Shown here piece after piece: positions 48,801 to 56,569 of a stretch of 64,000 bases of DNA (the stretch's first letter is position 1; the number at the start of each line of letters is the position of its first letter). The notes under the pieces are model-generated. The model did not search any database and had not been told where the DNA came from. It was given only the letters and a program-made list of their open reading frames with translations. Source of the DNA: Hahellaceae bacterium (GTDB lineage Bacteria; Pseudomonadota; Gammaproteobacteria; Pseudomonadales; Oleiphilaceae). A program made the translations under genes and the position numbers. The DNA is taken from assembly GCA_024234575.1 (NCBI GenBank), contig JACKOB010000005.1, forward strand, positions 496,001-560,000, written 5' to 3'.

Positions 48801-48986
48801 AAGGTCTTGTTTTACCGCTTTATCTTCCAGCTCAGAAAAACTGGGAAGCACGACCCATTGCTGAATTCCGAAACTCAACGCCGCAAAAAACATTGCCATC
48901 AAGATAACGGTGACGCTTAGATGATAGGATTTTATTTTCAACGGGGTTGTTCCTAAGGCTGCAGTTTGAAAACGATGAGTCAGCAC
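45885..48986 (-). CDS. Hybrid sensor histidine kinase (CHASE4, HisKA, HATPase, two REC, Hpt)
   Basis: A 1033-residue membrane kinase. Helices at about 21-43 and 304-330 bracket a periplasmic CHASE4-like sensor. HisKA has the phospho-His H381 (ANISHEIRTPLNG), then HATPase (VLINLAYNAVKFTE, DTGIGIAED, GGSGLGTSIAKEL). A degenerate first receiver (about 625-740) is followed by a good second one (about 765-885; LLAEDYPTN, IILMDLQMPEMNG), and a C-terminal Hpt with HRIKGGAANL. This allows an internal His-Asp-His phosphorelay to the REC-HDOD regulator encoded next, whose start overlaps this gene. Confidence 0.92.
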   Translation of the reverse strand: MLTHRFQTAALGTTPLKIKSYHLSVTVILMAMFFAALSFGIQQWVVLPSFSELEDKAVKQDLERVLESIASEQKHLQMLAGDWAQWDDTFQFVQGKNNEYVESNLAWESLSGASGVHLLYYVDNQDSVVWGEVFSPLEGKNISLPEFTAEFLQDNHRWWRPDSGDDIAGLVLTERGPMLICSLNILTSAGKGPSPGRLIMGRFLTEQLIDGLREQTKVHFNVYPLQQKTASTVPVKNTSGFSDTEPPNLSERLSVLQSEGIAREVVSDKLINAYGLVSDLLDNPAIMIEAEINRDIMQQGHYAARIVFISVFVALTFIFCTATIGFFLYSAGIYRANLQIQRKVEQRTEELNEARKQAESATQNALAANEAKTEFLANISHEIRTPLNGIIGMAQMAGDRAHDINLRNIFTTILREADALIGFINDTLDLSKIEAGKMELEVAPFSCVEHLEDIACDVALRTEGKDINITCYVAPDVPVWVLGDARRLRQVLINLAYNAVKFTESGEVNLRLIVASQDAKNVILRYQIQDTGIGIAEDKQASIFQRFTQADSSMSRRFGGSGLGTSIAKELVELMQGDIGLTSKLGAGSLFWFTAKFELASESRTAGDTWKCPKAGVNVLIADYSRTSATILQDYLAAMGVQSAIAGSTEEVVDMAVMAALDDQPFSALIVDEKLLTDCATTDIENLPILILSKVGQAGTLDYTILSAPQVQGLLIKPLRWGFLIDHLCKLITGKSLTLKKQSDGKSPAIPGKAPLHGRVLLAEDYPTNQQVAMAHLQSAGLLVDLAENGQEAVAACKRIKYDIILMDLQMPEMNGYDATKAIRDIEKHRSESTRTPIVAMSAHTMQEYQQKCVAADFDDFISKPFKRETLLLCVRKWLGSEASGTAKSTPRLQDSLASDPSITPPNESPEFSYTDDKTKYLPFDFQQAIKEFRGERQVVEETIVSFVNLCDQQLQQLRLAVSTDDFACLCAESHRIKGGAANLTVYPLALVANELEKAAKNKDKLTVLGLVDEFEQQLQALKAVIKELNISA

Positions 48987-49061
48987 AACTTGTGTCAGTA
49001 TTAACCTTAGTACAAAAACCTCAATCCCAATACACTGGCAACAACTTGCTAAAAACCGTAC

Positions 49062-49676
49062 TTACTCTTCCACTAACGGCAGCAATTGCTTCATTCTTTT
49101 CTTCGCTTCGGACATATCGCGGCTATGTGTTCTATCGCATGAGGCCCATTTTTCAGCATCTTCCCCTACTAACCAGCCTTCGAATTGGGGGCAGTCTTGC
49201 TGCTTTTTACCCGAAGCATCCTGAAATTGCGCGCTGAGTGAATAATATTCGGCACGCAGATCCTGCAATTGTCGGTCATTTTTCTGCAATTCAGACTCAG
49301 CCCATCCAATCAGGCACTTATACTCATCAACACGCTCATTTTTATCTTGTCCGGAAGGGTGATTTTGCCTCACGTAGGCCAGGTTTTCTCTGTAGGTAGA
49401 AAGTTGCATTTTCACTAATATCAGGTAGCGCACGATGTCGCTATCACCATCTGGAATGGCTTGCGAGCCGCAGTATTGGCGACCATCGCGAAACCGAGGA
49501 CTGATTCTGCCCGTATTCACTTCCAGTGTTTGCAGGTTGCCGCTGGTCTGCTGCTGCACCGGGGGTGTTTGTGTGAAGTGCACAACACCCTGCTCATCCA
49601 CCCACTTGTATACCTTTGCCTCTGTACCGCTGGCACCGAGCAAAACGACTAACATGACAGCTTTTAAAAAAATCAT
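49062..49676 (-). CDS. DUF4124-domain periplasmic protein
   Basis: A 204-residue protein with a signal peptide (about 1-20) and DUF4124 near the N-terminus (AKVYKWVDEQGVVHFTQTPP, about 20-39), a compact fold that may bind peptide or wall material but is uncharacterised. The rest is helical with four cysteines (CGSQAI, YKCLIG, DCPQF, SCDRT). It is one of four DUF4124 genes in this region, the only one on the minus strand. GAGAGG precedes the ATG. Confidence 0.82.
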   Translation of the reverse strand: MIFLKAVMLVVLLGASGTEAKVYKWVDEQGVVHFTQTPPVQQQTSGNLQTLEVNTGRISPRFRDGRQYCGSQAIPDGDSDIVRYLILVKMQLSTYRENLAYVRQNHPSGQDKNERVDEYKCLIGWAESELQKNDRQLQDLRAEYYSLSAQFQDASGKKQQDCPQFEGWLVGEDAEKWASCDRTHSRDMSEAKKRMKQLLPLVEE

Positions 49677-49840
49677 TTAATTCCAACCTCTCTGCATTAT
49701 GGAATTGCACAATCGGATAACTAATATAACCTTAACGATAGCAAAGATCGCATAGCCACCAGGTGTTGTTATACTTTCGTGAAAATACCACACAAGAGAA
49801 CAGGTTCTGCGTTATAGCCTCATGAACCTCTGACCTCATT

Positions 49841-50686
49841 ATGGAACAAACTCGGATGATAAAACCCCGCCAAACCTTCTTGCTCTTATTGTATATGTGT
49901 TTGATCGCGCCACTGTCCGTATCAGCGGCAAAAATGTTTAAATGGGTGGATGAAAACGGTGTTACACATTTTGGTTCTACGCCACCGCCGCCTCAAAAAA
50001 TTAAAGAGAACAAAGTGGAAGTCGAAGAGCTTTCTACACCAGGTTCAGATAAAAAAGAGTCTTCTTCTGATTATCGCATTCGCGGTGAATGGTGGGCGGC
50101 AAAAGACACCAGGGCCACATTAAAATTAAAACTATCTTACGACGACTTTGAATTCTCTGAAAACTTCGTGGGCAGCTATGGCATTACCAAAGCGAATTTT
50201 GCATCGGGGAAATATAAACTCAGCAATGACGTACTCGAACTCACTTACTTCGAACATCAAGGAGAACCTGAAAAGCTCGATACCACAGAAAACTATGAAG
50301 TTACCTACCTGGATGACACTAAGCTTGTTATCGTGCAGGATTTTGTTAAAAAGCTGACATTCAAACGCCAGCGCCAAACTGACAGCACCGACTTCTCCCG
50401 AGAGCTAAAAGGTGAATGGTCAGACCAAAAAGGCCAGAAGTATAAGTTTGACCATGGCACATTTATTATGTATTTCCCCAACAACAACAACCATACAAGA
50501 CAGATTGGTAACTGGGAGTGGCAAGACCCCGAACTGACACTCGACTTCATCGCTGATTACGGGGACCCAATCGACAACAACATCGGGCGCATGCATCGCT
50601 GGATCATCCAAAAAAGAAGTTATCAGGAAATGGTATTTGTCGATCAAGGCACAGGCTCTACGCTAATACTAAAGCGAGATCGCTAA
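49841..50686 (+). CDS. DUF4124-domain protein with lipocalin-like C-terminal region
   Basis: A 281-residue exported protein: signal peptide (about 1-29, core LLLYMCLIAPLSVSA) and DUF4124 (MFKWVDENGVTHFGSTPPP). The large C-terminal part has two repeated beta-rich modules whose end blocks resemble each other (YEVTYLDDTKLVIVQD and KLTFKRQRQ; YQEMVFVDQGTGSTLILKRDR), suggesting a duplicated barrel. Function unknown. The start could be the ATG at 49841 or 49856. It is the first of three same-strand paralogs. Confidence 0.8.
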   Translation: MEQTRMIKPRQTFLLLLYMCLIAPLSVSAAKMFKWVDENGVTHFGSTPPPPQKIKENKVEVEELSTPGSDKKESSSDYRIRGEWWAAKDTRATLKLKLSYDDFEFSENFVGSYGITKANFASGKYKLSNDVLELTYFEHQGEPEKLDTTENYEVTYLDDTKLVIVQDFVKKLTFKRQRQTDSTDFSRELKGEWSDQKGQKYKFDHGTFIMYFPNNNNHTRQIGNWEWQDPELTLDFIADYGDPIDNNIGRMHRWIIQKRSYQEMVFVDQGTGSTLILKRDR

Positions 50687-50795
50687 CAAAACGCTGATCT
50701 CAACGATCTAACAGGCAGAACAGGAAGCAGGACGACTGCGCTTTCATGATTCTCAACACACAACATTAGAAAATAACCCATACAATGAGGAACAG

Positions 50796-51623
50796 ATGAA
50801 CCTTTCGTGCAAACGCCTACTCATACTCCCTGCCGCCTTGCTGTGCCTGACTGGCGCAAAAGTCTACAAATGGACCGACGAAAACGGCCAGGTACATTTT
50901 GGCACGCAGCCACCACCGGCAAAAATGCAACAGGCAGAGGCAACCCGTTATGGTAGCAGTGGCGAGAAAAGTGCCGAAGCGGCGGATGTTATTCAAAACA
51001 AGTGGTACGCCAAAGAGAACGGTGGCGTCATCGAGCTCTCGGTGAGCAGTTATGGCTACCAGTGGGCGGTGTATAAAGACCAGCAAAAGCCGGTCTACTC
51101 TCCCGGCAAATGGGAGCTATTCCCAGGCAAGCTCACCTTAAACGAGAAAACAGGTGCCACAAAGAACTTCTCTCTTAAAGAGGTATACGAATATAGAATG
51201 GTGCTCGTTGAATACGAGTCCGAACGACGTTATACCTTTAATCGTCTGAAAGACTCGCGCTATGATTTGTCAGAAAAAGAAGAACTGGCATCCGGCACCT
51301 GGGCCGAGGTTAGCCCAACCGATGACAGCTACGTGATTGCCCGAGTGAAGTTTGAAGACGGCCAGTTTACCCGCTACTACACCGACCACTACGATAAAAA
51401 CATCACCGCACACCCTAATCCAAACCACGTTAAGGCCCAAGGCAACTGGAAAATCGAAGGTGACACACTGGTACTTGAATATGCCGGAGCATTCAAGGAT
51501 TTACTGGCGAAATCCACCGAAACAGAGCGCTGGAATATTGAGCTACTGGACCCTCGTAACTTCCGCCTGCGCCAAGACGGCACTGGCGAGATCATGCACT
51601 TTAAAAGGAAGCGTGAAAAGTGA
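50796..51623 (+). CDS. DUF4124-domain protein, paralog of its neighbours
   Basis: A 275-residue protein with signal peptide (about 1-20) and DUF4124 (AKVYKWTDENGQVHFGTQPPP). The C-terminal region, with motifs such as WELFPGKLTLNEK and GNWKIEGDTLVLEYAG, resembles the paired beta modules of the upstream paralog at 49841. It ends with KRKREK. AGGAACAG precedes the ATG. Its stop overlaps the next gene by four bases. Confidence 0.8.
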   Translation: MNLSCKRLLILPAALLCLTGAKVYKWTDENGQVHFGTQPPPAKMQQAEATRYGSSGEKSAEAADVIQNKWYAKENGGVIELSVSSYGYQWAVYKDQQKPVYSPGKWELFPGKLTLNEKTGATKNFSLKEVYEYRMVLVEYESERRYTFNRLKDSRYDLSEKEELASGTWAEVSPTDDSYVIARVKFEDGQFTRYYTDHYDKNITAHPNPNHVKAQGNWKIEGDTLVLEYAGAFKDLLAKSTETERWNIELLDPRNFRLRQDGTGEIMHFKRKREK

Positions 51624-52186
51624 AATCAATCGCTCATCTGCTTTTGCCAATGCTGTTAACCAGCATCCTGTTATCCGGGCCGCTTACTGCCGGACAGATT
51701 TATAAGTGGGTCGATGAAAACGGTCAAACACACTTTGGCACTCAGCCACCAGCAGAATCAAAAAAGAAAGTTGTGGGGGAGTCTGCAACACAACCAATTG
51801 CCAACTCAAAAGGCCCAACTACCATTACAACACCGTCAGAAACACTGTTTGTCGGACACTGGAAGGGCACACGTAACGGAAACGAAATAGATATCGTTTT
51901 CGCTAAAAATGGTACTTTTATCGAAAGTTTTTTACATAAAAGAACCGGATATTCAGATATTAACCGGCGTTCATACGGCGGCTATTGGTCAATCCACAAC
52001 CGACATATCAGCTTTAAAGTCAGTTACAGGGATCAGGGAGCAGAGTTTATCCCGCCGATGACCGGCGCATCGTTTATCCGTTATGAAAGCGGTAAACTTA
52101 CCCTGGTGTGGGACAACGAACCAGAAGTGCTGACACGCCAGCATAATCAAAGTATGCCAGCGTTTCCCTCGGAGTTGAGAAATTAA
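51620..52186 (+). CDS. DUF4124-domain protein, short paralog
   Basis: A 188-residue protein with signal peptide (about 1-24, core LLLPMLLTSILLSG), DUF4124 (GQIYKWVDENGQTHFGTQPP), a Ser/Thr linker and one beta-rich module (GHWKGTRNGNEIDIVFAKNG and YGGYWSIHNRHISFK). It starts at a GTG overlapping the previous stop (GTGA), giving translational coupling and arguing for a shared operon. Confidence 0.82.
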   Translation: MKSIAHLLLPMLLTSILLSGPLTAGQIYKWVDENGQTHFGTQPPAESKKKVVGESATQPIANSKGPTTITTPSETLFVGHWKGTRNGNEIDIVFAKNGTFIESFLHKRTGYSDINRRSYGGYWSIHNRHISFKVSYRDQGAEFIPPMTGASFIRYESGKLTLVWDNEPEVLTRQHNQSMPAFPSELRN

Positions 52187-52884
52187 AAGTATCGCGTTTT
52201 ATCACCGTGCGGTGCAATACAATTACCGGGCCTGTTCAAACGCCAGGGTTTATCTCTGGCTTCTTTAAAAAACTGATCCAAATCGATACAGGGATACTCG
52301 TTATCGATGTAATAGTTTAGTGTTTGCAAACTGCTGAAACGAAGAAACTCATCAAGATTATCAACCCTGATACCAGAAACATCTAATCGCTTCAGGTTAG
52401 GCAAGTCAGCGATTTCCCAAAAACTTTTAACAGGGTTCCCCGATAGGTTAAGTTCTTCTAGCGACGTCATATTTTTTAACGGATCAAGGTACGCCACACC
52501 ATTTTGTTGCAAACTAAGTTTTTTGAGATGGGTGAACTTCTCAATACCATTAAGCTGCGTAATGCCTTTTTTATAGCACTCGATTTCTGTTAATTCTGTG
52601 GCACTGGTCATCTTTCCATACTTGATCAGGTGCTCCCACATTTGCAGACTTTTTTTGATGCAGGTAACAAGGTTGGCATCGGCAATGTTCATCTCATCCA
52701 CTTCTGCCAGCACGCTTTTATAACGCGCTATCTCATCGGCTTTCATGTTCCGATAATCAGCCACCGCCTCTTGTTCAGCCTTTTGATGCTCAAGCACTAT
52801 CTGATTGGGCTTTAACAAATACCCCAGAACAAAGTAACCGGCCAGCCCCCACACTCCAATCTTTAAGAAAAGACGAAAATTCAC
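52183..52884 (-). CDS. Leucine-rich-repeat protein with N-terminal membrane anchor
   Basis: A 233-residue protein: a signal anchor (about 1-22, core LKIGVWGLAGYFVLG), a helical region, then about four leucine-rich repeats (about 115-205: LNGIEKFTHLKKLSLQQNGV, LDPLKNMTSLEELNLSGN, IADLPNLKRLDVSGI, FLRFSSLQTLNYY). It should be a periplasmic interaction domain, partner unknown. The GTG start (52884) is preferred to an ATG seven codons earlier because GGGGG lies upstream. Its end overlaps the convergent DUF4124 gene by four bases. Confidence 0.78.
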   Translation of the reverse strand: MNFRLFLKIGVWGLAGYFVLGYLLKPNQIVLEHQKAEQEAVADYRNMKADEIARYKSVLAEVDEMNIADANLVTCIKKSLQMWEHLIKYGKMTSATELTEIECYKKGITQLNGIEKFTHLKKLSLQQNGVAYLDPLKNMTSLEELNLSGNPVKSFWEIADLPNLKRLDVSGIRVDNLDEFLRFSSLQTLNYYIDNEYPCIDLDQFFKEARDKPWRLNRPGNCIAPHGDKTRYF

Positions 52885-53148
52885 AATACCCCCAATCAAT
52901 ATCATCTATCTACTACGTGTCAACGGAGTTAGTGTAGTGTCATTCTGTTGATCTGACTAAGTTTTTTCCCGTTTTAGCAAGATAAACAACAGGTAAACCT
53001 GCTATTCAATGCCCGCCACCAGTAACATCATGATTCCTAGCCGCCTGACCGCAACAAGCCCTGCTTTAGCTTCAACTTTACGCAACAGACAGGTATATTT
53101 AGTCACACCTATCGACATGCAAAATCAAAATAAGGAATCATAAACCTG

Positions 53149-53748
53149 ATGTCTCGCTTCATCTCAAGGCTATCCTTTTTAATTCTTCTTACCTGCTTGC
53201 TGTCTGCTTGCTCAACCAGAGGTAAAGTGGACATCTATGATGGCTCGACAGCACAGCGCCTGGTGACCTACAGCATCAATAACCTGATGACGCAATTACA
53301 AGAAGAAGATCTAAGTCCATTTGCAGCAAAGCCCGTTTACTTACGCAGCCATTTTATCAACCCTTCTCCAGTGGTGGACTATGCCAATGCCCGCTTAAAA
53401 TTAGAGCTGGAATCACGATTTGCCATGAAGCTTGTCGACAATATTGACGATGCAGGCTACATCCTGGACTTCTTTTTTACATCCCTGGGCACAGACAAAG
53501 ATACCTTTGGCTTGACCGTTCCGATTTTTTGGGTATCTACCGATGGTCAGCAGCAAAACCTGGATATCCTGGCCGTAAATATGTACCACGGGGTAAGTGA
53601 GCTTTATTACTACTCTAAAGACATGGAGTCAGGAAAAATCATCCAGCATTCCAGAGTACTGAATCGCGCACGTGCAGATGTTTTTTCTACCCCGATCATC
53701 AGCTTTCCAGTCGACGATCTTGAAGAAGGATCATTTATTGACGAGTAA
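53149..53748 (+). CDS. Hypothetical lipoprotein
   Basis: A 199-residue lipoprotein: signal LILLTCLLSAC gives lipobox LSAC (Cys about 21). The mature part is soluble with a mix of helices and strands and a conserved-looking block FWVSTDGQQQNLDILAVNMY. I do not recognise the family. A ribosome binding site (AAGGAATC) precedes the ATG. Confidence 0.7.
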   Translation: MSRFISRLSFLILLTCLLSACSTRGKVDIYDGSTAQRLVTYSINNLMTQLQEEDLSPFAAKPVYLRSHFINPSPVVDYANARLKLELESRFAMKLVDNIDDAGYILDFFFTSLGTDKDTFGLTVPIFWVSTDGQQQNLDILAVNMYHGVSELYYYSKDMESGKIIQHSRVLNRARADVFSTPIISFPVDDLEEGSFIDE

Positions 53749-53780
53749 AGGAACGAATCTAAAGGGCAATGCTAGCCAAA

Positions 53781-53800
53781 GGGGCGTATTGAACCGCCCC
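53781..53800 (+). terminator. Possible weak terminator
   Basis: GGGGCG (53781-53786) and CGCCCC (53795-53800) form a 6-bp GC stem after the lipoprotein gene, followed by CCATTTATT, a poor U-tract. Confidence 0.35.
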
Positions 53801-53885
53801 CCATTTATTACTAAAGCCCCGCCAAAAAACTCTGGAAGGGCCTTTTAGATTGGTCAAAATTATTTCAGCCTGACCCATTTCGACT

Positions 53886-54707
53886 TTATAGCCGACTTAA
53901 CAACTCTACTTTCTTGGCATTGAATTCCGCATCTGTCAGCGCCCCGGCTTCACGTAGTTGCGCCAGTTTGCCGATAAGATCGATAATTGCACTGGATGAC
54001 ATGCCTGCGCCAAGGTCAGCGTTAGCAGAAGAAGGATTACCCATCGATTGACGGCTATTTTGCTCCACAGGAGGTATAGGCATTTCAAGATTGCTTTCTT
54101 GCGGTGCATTTACCACGGGCGGTTCGGGTGCAAGAAAATTGGTTTGCGGCGCAGGTGCGATGCCGGGGCCAGAGACAATGGGCAAGCTCGATACCGCGAT
54201 GGTGCCATATTGGCTGCTGAAGGTCAGCGCATTGTTGCCACCTTGCTGTTGACTCACGCCGCCAATATTATTGTCCAGCGTGTCATAGACCGTAACCTGG
54301 CCGTTTACTTCAACCGCCAGTCGACGAGGGAAAATCGCATAACGCGTGCTGTTTTGTGCGCCACTACTGAAAGGCTGCCCCAGATCGGCAGGCCACCACT
54401 GATTGCTGCCCGGAGCGCCGCGCGGAATAACGGGGAATACCTGAATATTTGCCAAAGCATTGGATAACTCATTGCAAAGGTTATCGACGGTCATTTTTAG
54501 GCCATGGTTGAACATATCCCCCACCATGGTCATACCGCCACGCATCCATTGCCCTGAGCCTCCCAATTCCGGACAACTAAACTGAGCCATGCTACCACCT
54601 CCCTGATTCACGGCGATCAGCATATGGGTAACCGCATCGGTAGAAAGGTTGTATCGATAAGAGAGGTCGTTAACCAGCTGATTGCCAGCTGAAGTCAGTT
54701 GTTGCAT
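53886..54707 (-). CDS. SHOCT-domain protein
   Basis: A 273-residue protein with a helical N-terminal half, a Pro/Asn/Gln-rich middle (about 185-225) and a C-terminal SHOCT motif (AIIDLIGKLAQLREAGALTDAEFNAKKVELLSRL, shown here in two pieces: IIDLIGKLAQLREAG and ALTDAEFNAKKVELL). SHOCT is a short oligomerisation module common at C-termini. The ATG at 54707, with AGGAG just upstream, was chosen over an earlier codon. It lies directly downstream of the ParA-like gene on the same strand. Confidence 0.75.
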   Translation of the reverse strand: MQQLTSAGNQLVNDLSYRYNLSTDAVTHMLIAVNQGGGSMAQFSCPELGGSGQWMRGGMTMVGDMFNHGLKMTVDNLCNELSNALANIQVFPVIPRGAPGSNQWWPADLGQPFSSGAQNSTRYAIFPRRLAVEVNGQVTVYDTLDNNIGGVSQQQGGNNALTFSSQYGTIAVSSLPIVSGPGIAPAPQTNFLAPEPPVVNAPQESNLEMPIPPVEQNSRQSMGNPSSANADLGAGMSSSAIIDLIGKLAQLREAGALTDAEFNAKKVELLSRL

Positions 54708-54864
54708 AGGATTCACTCCTGTAGAAATCCGGTGGCAAAGAGAATCTCTGCCTGATGTGATAGCCGCTATGGCGGTTAGTTGCCGAAGCACCTTCCATGT
54801 TTAGTGGCTATCTGCATCAATTCTACGCTTACTGATCCTTAATTGTTGGACTCATTTGATTCTT

Positions 54865-55572
54865 TTAGTTGGGAAGACTGGAAAAAGCGTTTTCCAGCAT
54901 GGAGTAAGCCTTTTTAAGCCATACTTTAGTCCGCTGTCTTTCCATCAAACTCAAATGATCAAGCGCTTTGTCTTTAATGTTCTCAGCCCCCCAGAAACTA
55001 AAGCTAAGATTATCAATTTTTCGCATGGTTTCTTTATGCAAACCCGGCAGCAGGCATTGTCTTTGCGTAGGGCCGCTATTTGTGCCGTGCTTTTCCAACA
55101 CGCGATCAACGGCTGAAAAATTACTGCCACGCCCTTCATTTTTAACAACCACCAGCTGTAAATGCTGCTGATACTTGGCCATAAAATTATCGATCAGATT
55201 GGCGGAATCGATACCGTCATCAACCACATACCAATACACAACGGGGATGTTCATTTCGGCACACATTTCCAAGACGCCGTTTTCCTCGATCCAACGATCA
55301 AGAAAACGTTCGCTCTGTGCCGGCAAATCAATAATAACTTGCTGGTCTTGCTCCAGCGCCAGTTCCATAATCGAATCAGTACTTTCAAAAACGTCGAGAT
55401 TAAGCGGCCGGGTAAAGTCAGCATAAAACCGGGTTAACGTAGCATGTGACTGGTCTGCGTCCAGGCCCACAAACGGATAGTTTCTCTCAAGACAATACTG
55501 TGACATCAGACGCGAAACAACAGATTTACCTACACCACCCTTTTCACCACCAACAAAATGTATTGTACTCAT
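54865..55572 (-). CDS. ParA/MinD-like P-loop ATPase
   Basis: A 235-residue cytosolic protein opening with the deviant Walker A GEKGGVGKS (about 9-17) and Walker A' region GLDADQS, as in ParA/MinD/CobQ-type ATPases. It lacks a clear DNA-binding N-terminal domain, and no parB partner is adjacent, so it probably is not a chromosome-partition pair. It may place or activate another complex. It lies upstream of the SHOCT gene on the same strand. Confidence 0.8.
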   Translation of the reverse strand: MSTIHFVGGEKGGVGKSVVSRLMSQYCLERNYPFVGLDADQSHATLTRFYADFTRPLNLDVFESTDSIMELALEQDQQVIIDLPAQSERFLDRWIEENGVLEMCAEMNIPVVYWYVVDDGIDSANLIDNFMAKYQQHLQLVVVKNEGRGSNFSAVDRVLEKHGTNSGPTQRQCLLPGLHKETMRKIDNLSFSFWGAENIKDKALDHLSLMERQRTKVWLKKAYSMLENAFSSLPN

Positions 55573-55657
55573 TTATCAAGCCTCGCTAGCTTTGTAATTA
55601 ATTTTTAGAATTCTGTAGATTTATTGCGGATATAAACGGCGGCCTTTCGCAACCAGC

Positions 55658-56569
55658 TCAGGCAGTATACTGACTGTTTTCAACTTTTCTTACATCAACC
55701 GAAACATTAAGCTTTTGTTTGCCACCACCATCAAAGAATACTCCTTTCATGGGAGAGACATCGGCATAATCACGCCCCCAGGCTGTCGTTATATGTCGCT
55801 CGCCAGCCATATTGTTGTTGGTTGGGTCAAACTCAAACCATCCTTCGGTTGGCGAATAGATTGCAAACCAGGCGTGCGAGGCATCACTGCCCACCAGTTT
55901 CTCCTGCCCCGGCGGCGGTAATGTTTCTAAATAACCACTAACATAACGGGCGGGAAACCCCAAAGAACGCAAACAACCAATAGCCAAATGGGCAAAGTCC
56001 TGACAAACGCCACGCCGCTGTTTTAACACCTCTGCCAAAGGCGTTGCAATACTGGTAGCCTTTGGATCGTAGGTGAAATCCTGAAAAATCCGCTGATTTA
56101 GCTCGCGCACCGCCGATAGCAGTGGTCGATCATCACCGAAGGAGATCTTAGCGTAATCACGCAGGCCCTCAGCGGCTCTGATCATTGGCGAGTCTAATGC
56201 AAATTCACGGGCTTCGAGTACAGCATAATCCCTGCTCTGTTGCATCGCGGCAAGCGCCTGGCTACAGGTCGCACCCAGGTCGAGGTTTAAATCCATCGCT
56301 CGCTGATACTTGGATTCATGAATGCGAATTTCACTTTCTACGTCAACGATTAACTCGTTATGTGGTTGCTCCAACGAGAAATGGAATGCCTGGTTACCAA
56401 AGTAATCTATATGGCGTTGTCCAACTGTCTGAAATGGTGAAATCTTAACATTGCTACCGAGACATGTTTGATAGTCTGTGTCCCTTGGTAGTAAATAAGC
56501 CTGGTTATAGCAGAGAGAAACCGGCTTTTCGTACTCATAGTGGGTCAGGTGGCGTATGCGATAGATCAT
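55658..56569 (-). CDS. Transglutaminase-like protein (alpha-E/ATP-grasp operon)
   Basis: A 303-residue protein with the bacterial transglutaminase-like N-terminal domain (about 1-90) followed by the catalytic core. The triad is seen as C189 (RRGVCQDFAH), H232 (DASHAWFAI) and D248 (FEFDPTN). Such proteins act as peptidases or transferases on peptides made by associated ATP-grasp enzymes. Its ATG overlaps the stop of the upstream ATP-grasp/alpha-E fusion by four bases, so it is the last gene of that operon. Confidence 0.9.
   Translation of the reverse strand: MIYRIRHLTHYEYEKPVSLCYNQAYLLPRDTDYQTCLGSNVKISPFQTVGQRHIDYFGNQAFHFSLEQPHNELIVDVESEIRIHESKYQRAMDLNLDLGATCSQALAAMQQSRDYAVLEAREFALDSPMIRAAEGLRDYAKISFGDDRPLLSAVRELNQRIFQDFTYDPKATSIATPLAEVLKQRRGVCQDFAHLAIGCLRSLGFPARYVSGYLETLPPPGQEKLVGSDASHAWFAIYSPTEGWFEFDPTNNNMAGERHITTAWGRDYADVSPMKGVFFDGGGKQKLNVSVDVRKVENSQYTA

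Noticed and set aside
54865..55572. Plasmid partition ParA implying an integrated plasmid
   Set aside because: No ParB, parS-like repeats or replication genes are nearby; the ATPase may serve another complex.
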